Assembly (NCBI GenBank): GCA_002118135.1
Contig: BDIU01000470.1
Coordinates: 1-44,774, forward strand
Source: Trebouxia sp. TZW2008
Taxonomy: Eukaryota; Chlorophyta; Trebouxiophyceae; Trebouxiales; Trebouxiaceae
Length of the DNA stretch: 44,774 nt
Direction: 5' to 3'
Shown here: piece by piece, positions 1 to 10,700 of the stretch
Position numbering within the stretch: position 1 is the first letter of the stretch
How the letters are laid out: every line of letters begins with the position of its first letter
Notes under the pieces: model-generated
Seen by the model: only the letters and a program-made list of their open reading frames with translations
Databases searched by the model: none
What the model was told of the DNA's origin: nothing
Program-made: the position numbers and the translations under genes

Positions 1-212
1 ACTGAAGCTTGAGCCTCCTTATGAGGGGGAAGTCTGTAACGCCACGAGGCTTTACACTATCAATCAATCATACTGAAGTATCTAGACTGCTGACTGTATA
101 CTTAGGCAATGAGATAATCATCAACCAATCACTGCGTTGAGGTTGTCTTGTAGCCGACATCGAACTGAAGGTGTTGTCTGAACACCACCCACTTTGGGGT
201 ATCGCTCTTGCG

Positions 213-935
213 CTAATTCGTTACATTCGTTCTGAGCTCTGCTGTGAGCTCATTGCCCAAGGACCTGCTATACAGTTTTGGATTCATCCGATCTTGAGTC
301 TTGAACTCTCTCAAGATGAGCACACCAGGTGTATTGCGATCATAAGGAAGCAAGATCTCATTTGGAGTTATCCGTTTCAAGAGAGCCTGCCTTGCAGCAT
401 CATCATCGCACTTCAGCATACGGACGGCGCATGCATGCAGATCATTTCTCAGGGGTGGGATCAAGCGCCCATAAAATGACAATAAGAGCCTCTCTTTGCT
501 ACCCACTGGGAGTCTCTTTCTCACCTTTTGTAACTCTACATAGCTCACAAAACCTGCACGCTGCCTGTCAATTGGCACATTGTCTTTGACTCTGTCTCTT
601 AGCACCGCATCTAGCTTGTCATATTGCTCCAAGAACAGATCATAGCTAATTTGCTCTTTTCTCTTCGGGTCCAACAGCTTGTATACTGCCAGTATCGCTA
701 CAATCATGGTACGCTGTGTCCCAACTTCTGCATAGCTTTGCGCGATCCAATCCAGCACTTTGGTTGGATGCAGGGTCAAGACTTGGATCAGCTTGTTGCT
801 AGCTGCTGATGATATCAAGGCCAGTCTTTTGCAGTACCCTGTGCGCGTCTCCTCACTCAGGTGATCAGCTTTCAAGATGTGAGTCTTGACATGGTCCACA
901 GGCTTGGCCATGCAGTTTGTGCCTTCTGTGTCCAC
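213..935 (-). pseudogene. Truncated tyrosine recombinase (virus/transposon type)
   Basis: An uninterrupted frame of about 230 residues (first ATG at 911; the frame is open to 935) resembles the N-terminal half of tyrosine recombinases found in polinton-like viruses, giant algal viruses and Crypton-like transposons. The N-terminal part fits the helical core-binding domain (LSEETRTGYCKRL, then WIAQSYAEVGTQRT). It is followed by the entry into the catalytic domain, LLLSFYGRLIPPLRNDL, whose Arg would be the first catalytic arginine, and by an EFKTQDR segment like the conserved beta-strand region. The frame stops at 213. The second half, with the H-x-x-R box and the nucleophilic Tyr, is absent, and I could not find it in the remaining 212 bases in any clear form. 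It is therefore most likely a dead relic. The family call is by motif memory only; an intact gene split by an intron running off the window is less likely. Confidence 0.55.
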
Positions 936-3119
936 ATGTAATTAAATTACAAATTTGTGTTTCGAGCTGGTAAGCCAAATTCATTTTTAAAGTTACAATC
1001 AAACGTTTGTATTTTTTTTTGATTCCAGTTTCACTCTTGACAATTTTATGAAATGACAAATCGATTTGGAATATATTTGTTGTCAATTCACGAACATTGA
1101 TTCCTGTAAGCTTGAACAAACAACTGTCACCATCAACATCAAAACACAAACCCAAAGTCAATCTTGTACAAACCTGTTCCGATCAAGGTCAACAATGCAC
1201 TGATCTGTGTGCTTGCCACACAGATCAGTCTACTATCAACTGTTACCAAACTGGTTTTCACAGCTAGTATCTTTGGCAAAATTGCAGCTGATCTGTTGTT
1301 TAATGAAGCATTGTTGCAGATGATGCAAGATGAAATGCATCAATACCCCAACTAGACCACTACAACCATGTCATGAGGTGCCCACAGTATTGTGCAACCT
1401 TGGGCAATATTTGAAACATGATGATACGATGTGCAGCCTGTCACAGCTGTTGTTGACTTTACTAACAGGTGGCAAGAAGAGAACTATATCAGTTTTCTAT
1501 TTCAAGTTTGACTGCCTGTTTTCCTACACACAGTAGGAAGCTCCCATGTCTCAGTAGATTGGCAACTTTGTATCAACGCCTCCAAGTTTGACTTTGGCAA
1601 CTTGTATGCAGTAGTTGAGCTTGTAAATCAGGTTAGGATCCGAGCTGGTTTCTAACAAGAGTACCTTGATCAACAATACTCCAGTGGCACGATTGTAGTT
1701 GTCTCAAATTCATCATCACTTCCCTTTATCTGACTGAGTGCGATGGATGCAAAGTGCAACAAGCTGTTTTCATCGTTGCCAACATCATTGCCAAGGTAAT
1801 TCTTTGATGACCATATTGCAAGATTTGAATGCACATTTGACGATTGTATATTTATGTCCTAATGTTGTCATTCAATTGCCAAGTGTAGACTGCAAAGACA
1901 ACAACTACAATCACAGTTGCTGTTTCTAGGACGAGGCTTGAAAACAAATATCTTGGACAGTGCCCTGATCAACAATCGTCCAGTGATACAATTGTGTTTG
2001 TCTCAGACTCATCATTACTTCCCACGGTGTGACCGAGTGCGACGGATGCAAAGTGCAACAAGCTGTTTTCATCATTCATTACAAATTTGAAGCCCAATAT
2101 TTTGATGACCATATTGCAAGAAGTGACTCAGCATTTGACGGATGTGTATTTTTGTCCTAATGTTGTCATTCAGCTGGCAAGTGTAGGCTGCAAAGACATC
2201 GACTAGAATCAAAGTTGTTTCTGGGACCAAGTTGTAGAAACCAAATTCTTGGACAGTTATTCTTGTTGGAATCAAACAAAAGGAAACTGGGTGTACACAT
2301 CAGTTTGTCGTAATAGTGTGATCATTCAGCAATGCCACTGCCAGAATAACGTCAAAGCAACTTACCAAAATTTGATTGACAGCCAAATTGAATTGTTGAT
2401 TAGAATCCAAATTTGCAATTCTGCTTGCAAACTCAAATTGCTCATTGAGATGATCGACCAAATCGCACCCTGTCAAACTTGACTCTTTACATAACTTCAC
2501 AACAAGTAAGTCCTTGGTAACACAATTTGATACTTCCATTTCTACCTATTCTATGACATACATGGGACTTCTCACACACCCAAAATACAGTCTGATCAAA
2601 GGCCTTTTATGAAGTATAATATTATAGAGACAAATGCCTAGTCGCATCCCATAAACCCATCATAGTCACTCTGACAAGCATCTAAAGGGTCGATCCTCCC
2701 CGACCACAAAAGTGAACATTTGGATGAGCAGAGATAGAAAGGCACAGAGCAGAAAAGACAACATGGGCTTTGCAATATTTCCAAAAACAGTTCCAAAAGT
2801 GTCACACAATCATCACACAGACATCCCCACAGAAGCCCCCCCAAATACTCCATGCCTATCCACTACTGTTGCAATGCCTACCAGACAAAGTCCTGTAAAA
2901 TTCAAACTGTCCACGAAAACCTGAGAAAAACCTACAAAAAAAAGCCAAAGAATGAGGGAAAGGGATGAGCATTCTATCAGCAGTCTCTCAAGAAAGGATG
3001 TCTTTCCTCACCAACAATATCTGATTCAACATTCCAACAGCACCCTCATAGACTTCTCACATCCAATCATACACACTTCTCACAACACATCACATTCAGG
3101 GCATCACCATAGACACCAT
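936..3119. other. AT-rich stretch without a supportable gene
   Basis: About 2.2 kb, clearly richer in A and T than the gene regions to the right. It has short open frames on both strands but none with a recognisable domain, codon bias or splice pattern. Between 1650 and 2260 it contains a roughly 299-base tandem repeat (listed separately). Minus-strand frames at 865-1161 and 2300-2539 look somewhat protein-like (alternating hydrophobic and charged residues) and could be decayed coding sequence, but this is weak. Its position next to the recombinase relic makes an old mobile-element or viral insert a reasonable guess. Confidence 0.4.
1653..2270. repeat. Diverged tandem repeat, period about 299 bases
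   Basis: Two copies and the start of a third. Matching anchors: ATGCAAAGTGCAACAAGCTG near 1747 and again near 2046; TGATGACCATATTGCAAG near 1806 and 2104; TTGGACAGT near 1952 and 2251. The copies differ by substitutions and small indels. Because the period is not a multiple of three, this is not a simple protein repeat. Confidence 0.75.
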
Positions 3120-3836
3120 TTAGACACTCTGTTCCAAAGCCTGACATACTCCCACTACTCCAAATTTGCAAGTGCTGTCAGGTTTCAGCTTGCAGGTTTC
3201 ATGCTTGTACACTGCACTGGCATTGCCACCATGAAGGAGCAGCCTGTTCCACTTTGCCTGATCGCCGTAGTCATCAAAGTCATGCTCCATTGTGACAATG
3301 CTTAGTTCAAGTGTCTGCAGCTTTGGCAACTTCCCGAAAGCGGTCAGTTGGGCGCTCATTGGTGCCTCTCTGGGACGCAGCTTCAAATCAACAATGCTTG
3401 GCGGCAGCAGCTGAATTGCGTCAATGAAAGAAAACACTCCGCGCAGGTCACAGCTATGTAGGGCTGAGCAGCTGATCAGCTTCATCACTGGTTTGAAGAG
3501 AGGAGAGGCCAATGCTGACTCGTGCAAGCAGTCAGAAAAGTCGTCCTCCTGATATGTCTCATCATCCACCTCAAGATGACCAAGCTCTTTCAAGAACTTG
3601 CCCTTTCGCTTAGCTGTTAGCCACAGTTGTACACCATTCTCGCGCTCCTCTGACCAGCCGCGCTCAAAACCATTCAGGCTCAGACGCTGTGCACGAACAG
3701 ACTTCATGGCCTTTGCCCACTTCTTGCACACCAGGGCGCAGTGTACAAAATCCTCCGGCGTGGCAAGACAGCTCAGGACCAGTGCGATCACTTGCTTTGG
3801 TAACTGCTGCAAGGTCGATCCTTTGACCGCTTTCAT
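3120..3836 (-). CDS. F-box protein with short LRR-like tail
   Basis: A 238-residue protein if the ATG at 3836 is used. Residues about 8-50 (LPKQVIALVLSCLATPEDFV then HCALVCKKW) match an F-box: Leu-Pro start, helical core, and the C-x-x-VC+-W ending. F-box proteins normally bind SKP1 in SCF ubiquitin ligases and select substrates through a second domain. Here the second part has LRR-like pieces (LLPPSIVDLKL, LPKLQTLELSIV), which suggests the start of an LRR array, but only two or three repeats fit before the stop at 3120, so the 3' part may be lost or carried on unseen exons. The frame stays open upstream to 4145, but that extension is Cys/His-rich and lacks coding character, so I start at 3836. 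The substrate is unknown. Confidence 0.65.
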   Translation of the reverse strand: MKAVKGSTLQQLPKQVIALVLSCLATPEDFVHCALVCKKWAKAMKSVRAQRLSLNGFERGWSEERENGVQLWLTAKRKGKFLKELGHLEVDDETYQEDDFSDCLHESALASPLFKPVMKLISCSALHSCDLRGVFSFIDAIQLLPPSIVDLKLRPREAPMSAQLTAFGKLPKLQTLELSIVTMEHDFDDYGDQAKWNRLLLHGGNASAVYKHETCKLKPDSTCKFGVVGVCQALEQSV

Positions 3837-4756
3837 GATGTCGAACTGTAAACTGTTTGTTGACGGATTGCACACAGAGCGAGCGCCGGCGTCGTTTGAG
3901 AGCACGTCTCTCAGCGAAAGCCACGGGTGATCTGCAAAGCACTGCATGCATGGCATGGCATTGGAAAAGTCAAAGTGGTCAACAAAATGTTTGAACACAT
4001 TCAATGTTTCGATTGCATGTGTTGTCGTGATACTCTTCAGTCTGCACAGCAATTTCATGGCATGAGAACTGCACAACCTGATGCGCGTGCATTGCTGTTG
4101 CTGGACATAGTGCATCATGCAGGCACGATGTAGAAGCCTGATCACGAAATATCAATGGCTTGATCATGAAAGAAGAAAAAGCATACAATGATTACTGTCC
4201 TCATCAAAGACACCAAGCTGTGCCGTTCAGAGCATTGTTGCATCGTGTATTGGACCCACAGCATGGTAATTTTCTGAAGCAAGTTTGAAAACTTAGCGAG
4301 CAGCAAAACAGGTGAACCTTCAACTCGTTGTTGGCTTATTCTAATGGGGCAGGTGCAGTGGATCAAAAGCCCTGCAAGCTGCAAACAGTGGAGCACGAAA
4401 ACTAAGCACAGGGCTGAAGGGAAATCAAATAATCCCAAAGTAACGCAACAGCTGCATGATCAACCCACAACAAATCATTCGCCATGCGTCTTGACCTGAA
4501 ACACACCTGCTCTTACTATACACCAGGTAACTTGAGGCTGCTGCGTGCGACTTTCAACAAACAGAAACGCTTCTTATATCCCAAGCAAGGGTCACAAACT
4601 GTGTACTCAATGGTCACACAAGTTGCTGTAGCAATTGACTAGAAATATTCCTGAACAACCCATGCTGAGAGCGTCTGAGTGGTAGACTAAATCCAAGGCT
4701 TTGCTTACTAGTCATCTGCTGACACTTCATGAAATGAAAGAGGGATGACATCTTGA
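3837..4756. other. Intergenic spacer between F-box and LRR genes
   Basis: No gene with a recognisable domain or consistent splice pattern. Short frames on both strands overlap each other and appear to be chance. It holds the upstream region of the F-box gene and the 3' flank of the LRR gene; no clear TGTAA signal is visible for the latter. Confidence 0.4.
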
Positions 4757-7233
4757 TCACAGCTTTGCGTGCGAAGCACCACACAACATGAACCAACCTG
4801 AACAAGCTAAAACTGTCACCCCGCATACACACCCAGTTGCTATGATCAGCAACCGCGCACGGCTGGCTATTGCCAGATTGTGACAGATATTATTTGGATC
4901 GCTGGAATTGTGATTGACTTCAGACAAGCTACCTTCAGGCCCAGCCCAGGGGAACTTCACAAATGCAACCTTTCCATGTTGTAAGTTATTGGGCCAGGTA
5001 TATTGCTGCAGATCTTTATCCCACACCCTTGAGCCATTCTTCTTACAAAATGCATGCCAAGAGCTCGGCACGGGTTGTATGACATCTGTCCCTTGTAAGT
5101 CAAGCAAGGTCAGTGTTGACAATGCCCCCCATGATCTAGGCAGCTTCCCATCACTGCGTGTGTTGGCCAGATGTAATGCTCTCAGGTTTGGCATTGTTGA
5201 CCAAGCACTAGGCAAGGTCCCGGAAATGCCAGTGTCACTCAGGAACAGCACTTGCAGCTTCTTCATAGCTGCCCAAGTTACAGGAAGCTGACCCTCTACA
5301 GAAGTACGCCAAAGGTCTAGAGTTTCCAGCTTGTGCATGTGGGCCCAGGATGGCGGCAAGCTCCCGCCCAAACTGCTCTGGCGCCCATTTTCGAAGCTGA
5401 GGGACAGGTCAAGGGTTTGCAGCTTCCCCAACGCCCCCCATTCTGGCGGGAGAGTGCCATGCAGATCCGCATTATCCCCAAGCAGAAGCTGAGTCATGTT
5501 GATCATGCCAGCCCAGGCTGGCGGCAGCTTTCCCGCCAGATTCAAATTGTGGAGAGTCAGCTCGCGCAGCCCTGTCAGCTGGCCCCAGCTGCTCGGCAGA
5601 GTGCTGTCAACAAGAATGGCATTACTGATGTGTAATGCCCTGAGGGTTTGATTCAGCTTCATGAAAGCAGGACCGCTTGGCAAGCCGCCAAGGACTGTAG
5701 CATTGTGAGGATACGAGCCTGGGGGCCAGGGTATGGCAGAACTTGGCAGATCAGGCACATGCCATGTGGGCTTGTTGGCTGAGTCTTCAGTTGGGTCATG
5801 TGAGGAGTCATCAGATGAGGGATGTGATGACTCATCTGCCATGTCATTTACTGAGTCAGCAAGCGGCCTCTGGGAATGGTGTCTGACTGAGGCAATGTCA
5901 GACTGCTGAGACAAGTTGGCTGCATCTTGGGCCATGACTGTTTGTAGCTCAGGGTACTGTGACTGCAGATCCTCCTCAAAGATGAGGTCAATTTCCGAAA
6001 CCCGTTTAGTCTCTTGGTTGCAGGTGACCTGCATACATGGTATGGAAGTCATAAACCTTAGGCAGAGCGTTGGATCTGGCTGCTACAATGTCATCAGGCC
6101 ATACAGCTCTGCTGTCAAGACATGACCTGACTACTGTGGTGAATGTAGGACGGCTGATTTTGTCACATTGCACAAGCACTTTATTGCAAAAGCAATTGCT
6201 TCCAAACCCTATGATGCCATATTCTACGCAGAGCTTGCATTAGGAACAGCAATCTGAGAGACCTGGCAATGTAAATGCATAAACAAATTGCTGAATGCCT
6301 GCAAACCATTCCTATGTGCCGCCACATCATGCTTAACATTCGCAGCTTGAGCAAAATAATGTATGCAGCCATTCTGTGCTCGGCAATCACAAATAACAGT
6401 ATCGTCTAACAATAGTGGATGAAACCACCTTGGCAAAGCTGCAGGGATCGCCGCCCTCTACCCAGGTGTCAAAATCTGAGGAGTCTGGCACATAGCGAAC
6501 TAGGGCTTTCAACTCTAGAAGGGCAGCTAGGTCAAGTACCCTGCCCTCTTTGAGCCTCTGAGCCTGCAATGCGCTTAGTAATGTCATATGAAGTCACAGC
6601 AGCCACAATTACAGTTACATGGACAGTTTTGCATGTTTGTGTTGCCACAGTGCATGCAGTGGAAATGATACTGGTCTGAGAAGATGGTGTGCATTTTGAT
6701 GCATGCATGTCTAGCGCCTTGCCTTTTCAACTGGGTCAATATAAATTCGGCTCGGTAGCTTGGTCTTGTCCGTCTTTATGCGGTCACCGAACAACCAACC
6801 TGCAGAACATCTCAAAGTTATGAGTTGGGAGGTATATGCCTAGTGTGCGCTTGCTTGTTCAGCTTCTCACGCAGGCAAGAAACGGTCAGGCATAGCGCTG
6901 CATGTTGAGACAATGGACAATGCTTGGAAGATGCGTCGAACAGATAGACTACTATTGAAGTCAAACAAAACTCAGGACACAGCTGCGCATGATACCTGCT
7001 CTTTGACGCAAGAACAACAGTTGCCTGCCGTTTGAGTGCAGCTGCCTTGCGGAATCAAGCTGTCCTGCCTGCAACGGGACAGAATTTGGTGGTCATCGCA
7101 GCAGGTGACTCCTTACGGCACGAAATAACGGGCAACAATTGAGCCATACCAACGCCTGATCTGCAGAGGTAAATGACAGCTCCGCTGACAGAAGAACGGC
7201 AATCAGAGCAGCAAACAGCGCGCGGTTGCCCAT
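4757..7233 (-). CDS. Secreted LRR protein with C-terminal membrane anchor
   Basis: Three exons join in phase 0: 7233-7150, 6563-6429 and 6028-4757, for 496 residues. Exon 1 is a signal peptide (MGNRALFAALIAVLLSAEL). Exon 2 is the N-terminal cap of plant-type LRR proteins (LAALLELKALV, then FDTWVEGGDPCSF), and exon 3 opens with VTCNQETKRVSEIDL, the matching second half of the cap. A Ser/Asp-rich spacer follows. Then come about eight repeats of the plant extracellular type (LPPSWG.L..L..L.L), and near the C-terminus one hydrophobic segment (ARLLIIATGCVCGVTVLAC) before a short tail. There is no kinase domain. It is probably a cell-surface binding protein, like many algal LRR proteins; the ligand is unknown. 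The sequence supports extracellular repeats, membrane anchoring and no signalling domain. Confidence 0.8.
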
Positions 7234-7739
7234 CAATACGACAACGGTCCTGCTTCAGCCCCTTGGTTCCGCCTCAAATTGAGGGTCTCAACGTCCGCAC
7301 GTCGATACAGTCGACAGTGCTAGCAGGCAGCTGGAGCTTTGCGCGGATGAGTCAAGTCACGCCTGGCGGAACAGAGTCAACATGTGTGCGTCACTGATGC
7401 CGAGAGCTCGACAAAGTCACCGCCTTCAAAGTTGTTGCAGCACACTACACGACCTGCTAGGTCAAGCATAGAGATCAACAACGATCGTGTCGACTCAACA
7501 GTGGCCGCAACGATCTTACTCTCCCGTCTGAATCAGACTTCACTAAATTACAAGACCCCGCAGATAAATTTGCGGTCACCGCCTTCACTCTCTCGACATA
7601 TGTGTACTGCTCTACAACGAAGCCATCGCCACCGCTGCAGACTGCAAAGCCGCAGCTGCAGAAGAAGACCATCAGAACAGCCAGGAAGCATGTCAACGCT
7701 GCAAACAACGCATGCAGGTAGCATCCAATCCAAGCCTTT
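7234..7739. other. Spacer between LRR gene and polymerase eta
   Basis: About 500 bases between two minus-strand genes; the promoter of the LRR gene should be here. A plus-strand frame at 7384-7833 and a minus-strand frame at 7475-7708 look like chance frames. The minus one has a hydrophobic start but no ATG or splice support. Confidence 0.4.
7548..7552 (-). terminator. Putative poly(A) signal TGTAA of polymerase eta
   Basis: TGTAA on the minus strand about 190 bases past the polymerase eta stop codon. This is the usual chlorophyte poly(A) signal. A pentamer occurs by chance often, so support comes mainly from similar placement after NDUFA5 and TPI. Confidence 0.35.
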
Positions 7740-10700
7740 TCAAGGGGGAGCTTTCTTCAACAATGCATGCAGTTGCGTCTGCTTGCCTACTGCACCTGCA
7801 CTGCTCTTGCCACGTTTGCTACTTGTTTTTTGACTAGGTGCGGAACGCTTGACTCCATTTCTTGCTGACAAAGCATTTCTTTCAAGCCAAAGATCATGCA
7901 TGATGCGCTTCTGCTCGGCCAAATCTACATCGTTCAGTATGCTTTCTCCGCCTACTCCCTCAGCAGGCTCACGACCTGCAGCAGTTGTTGCTTCTCCAGC
8001 ATCTGAACGCTGTCGTTCAGCAGATAAAGCCTTGGCGCTGTTCACTGTATGATCCTGAGCGTTCAAGTGCTGCTGCTCTCCATTGCTGCTTGGCTGACAT
8101 GCCGTGTCCTGCCACCGCCCACACTCTGTTTGTGCCTGAGCAACTGTCTCAGTTGCTTTGCCTGTAGACTCATCCTGCTCATTGCCTGCTGCTACCTTAT
8201 GCTCACTAGCCTCAGCTAGTCCACTTCCCAATGCTGCTGTCTCATGTCTAGGAGGAGAATTTACTGCAGCTTTGACGTCTGCTGGACTGTTGACGCTGGC
8301 TGTCTGTACAAGTGGAGGCTCAGCAACTGCTGGGTTGCTTGAAGTGCTGACTCTTGCAGCCTTAAACATGGAGGCCACGGCCGCTTGCTTTGACTTGGCA
8401 AGCTTTGCAGGTTTTGGCACTGCTGCATTGTCCTGGACTGATTGAGTGGCAGCAGTGCCCTCTGCTCTTTGATCAGAAGCGCCTGCAGAAGCGAAAAGAT
8501 CCATGCTAGTCAGTGCAAGTCTCACCAGGTGTTTTGACTTGGCCAACAAGCCTTCACAAGTCAGGCAATCATGACACTGGCATGATGACCCAAGTTTGCT
8601 TGGAGCGTGTGCGCTGCTCATTCAGCGCCAGCCTATTAGGCTTCAGATGTAAACACAGATGTTCTTGATGTCTGCTGCTCATGTTAGCCAATTGAAGGTG
8701 TCGACAGTGTTTGATGGTTGCCTTCTGCAGTTTTGTATGCTGCCGTGCAGCTGACGTCATGAGCTCAAAGCATTGCAAACATATTGTAAGAGATGTGGTC
8801 TGCCTACAAAAGACTCGCCTTCAGCGTTCTTTGGCACAGCAGATGTGCCAAAGAATTTGGTGATGGATCCCTGCCCCTCACTCAGTGGCCCATCCTCAAA
8901 GTCTGAGGCAGCAACAGCCAGGCGAGTGCAGGGCATGGCATCAGGGCACTTCTGAAACAGCCTCATCACTGTCTCACAGATGACTGGTGCAGTTGGCCCT
9001 GCCTTGAGAAACCTGGGCATGGGGCAGGACTTGCTTCTGTCCCCGTTGCCCCACCCCCCTCCGCCGCCCCCCCTGTGTCAACGGCCACGTGAAATCACCT
9101 TATATGCCATTGTTAGCGACACTTTGGGGACTTGCAACCTTTGCTGAACAGACCTGGTAAGACTGTTGCATGCTGTGCTGTCACTGATGACATCAAGGCG
9201 CTGTACAAGCTTGGTCTTGTGCATTGCAAATGGGCTGACCACAAAGACTAGCTAACATCCTGAGGCAACAACAATTGCATAGACACTGTCGCTATACTAG
9301 ATTGATGCTGCAAAGTTGCAGGAGCAGCGGAGTGTTGAAATACAAGGGAATGCACCTGTAATGCAGGTGCAGACTCTTGGGTCGGCGGTTGAACAGCTTG
9401 TTATCAGTTATCATGCGTTCTGACAACTCTTCAGCCAAGATCATAATCCAGCGCTCTACAGCTGTCATATCTGAGATGGGCTCAAAGGACTTGGCTGCCA
9501 GCATGGACTTGGGCCTCTCTTTGACCTGCACAGCACATGTACAACTGCTGTCTGAGGTTTGGCCAGAGTCAAGGTGAATGTGCACTTGTTAGGCACCATG
9601 ATCAGGGTCTTTACGGACAAAGACCAGAAGCAGGCAGAGCAATGAGCAAATGTTGTACATGTGCACAAGGCTTGACAAACAACCAGTTCCTCAGCAGTAG
9701 CTTCAATACACATTCCACCATCTTCAAGGCTTATTTGCAGATCAGAGCTGCCCACAAGTGCAACAATGTGTTGAACGAACAGAACACACAAAACACATTT
9801 GGCGCGTGTGTCTGTTTTGTGACAAACAGATTGGCCTGTGACTCAAGCAAGCTTGTACAGCTTTGGCTAACAGGGACACAAGGCGTTTTGATACTACCAA
9901 CTCACCTGCACTTGCTCATCGCTGTTGCCTTGCACAGTGTACAAGATCCACTTTGCTCTGTCCCCAAAGTGTTTGTGCAGGGTGGCTGATGGCAGTGCAA
10001 GCACCTCACCAGCAGTGGTGCATCCTAGGGACTCTAGCTCAGCACCCAACTTGCCACCAAAGTTGCGCACCTTCTTCAAAGGCATGTCCTTCATGAGATT
10101 TGGCACAGCACTGCACAAGCAAGACTGTGTGAGTTGTGAAGGCGTCCTTGTCTGGTATGACAACCTATGACACAGTTAAGCTTGTTGCTTGCAAGGACTG
10201 CAACTTGCTCCAGGTACAGTAAACTCCCTTTGTAAAGACACTCAATGTAAGGACAATGCCATTGGTAGGCAATCAGTGCATTTTGACTGCAGTGGTCCCT
10301 CTGAGTAAGGACCTCTGATATAAGGGTAAATTACTTGGTAAACAAAGCAGTCATTACAGAGAGAGCTTACTGTACATGCACTTGGGAATGAGACTGCAAT
10401 CACTCACATAGGAGGCAACAATGCCATGCTGAGCACTACAATGTGCCAGTGTTTTGAGAAAGCCAACTACATCATATATACTGAGACAGAAAGACCAAAA
10501 TTGTGCTATAATCCTACCTGGGTGGGATGACAGTCTGCTGGTTTGGCTTGTGCATGGCAGAGGCAATCTTGGCCATGAGCTTGTTGCATGCAACTCCAGC
10601 TGAACACGTGAAGCCTGCAGCCATACTCTCATTATCATCAGCATGTGTATGTTTTTGAAACCGCATGCTAGTCAAATGCACTGATCAATAGTGTCACTGC

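Noticed and set aside
7384..7833. 149-codon plus-strand frame overlapping the end of polymerase eta
   Set aside because: Antisense to the C-terminal exon and the spacer; composition is typical of a chance frame (Ser/Arg/Gln-rich, no domain).
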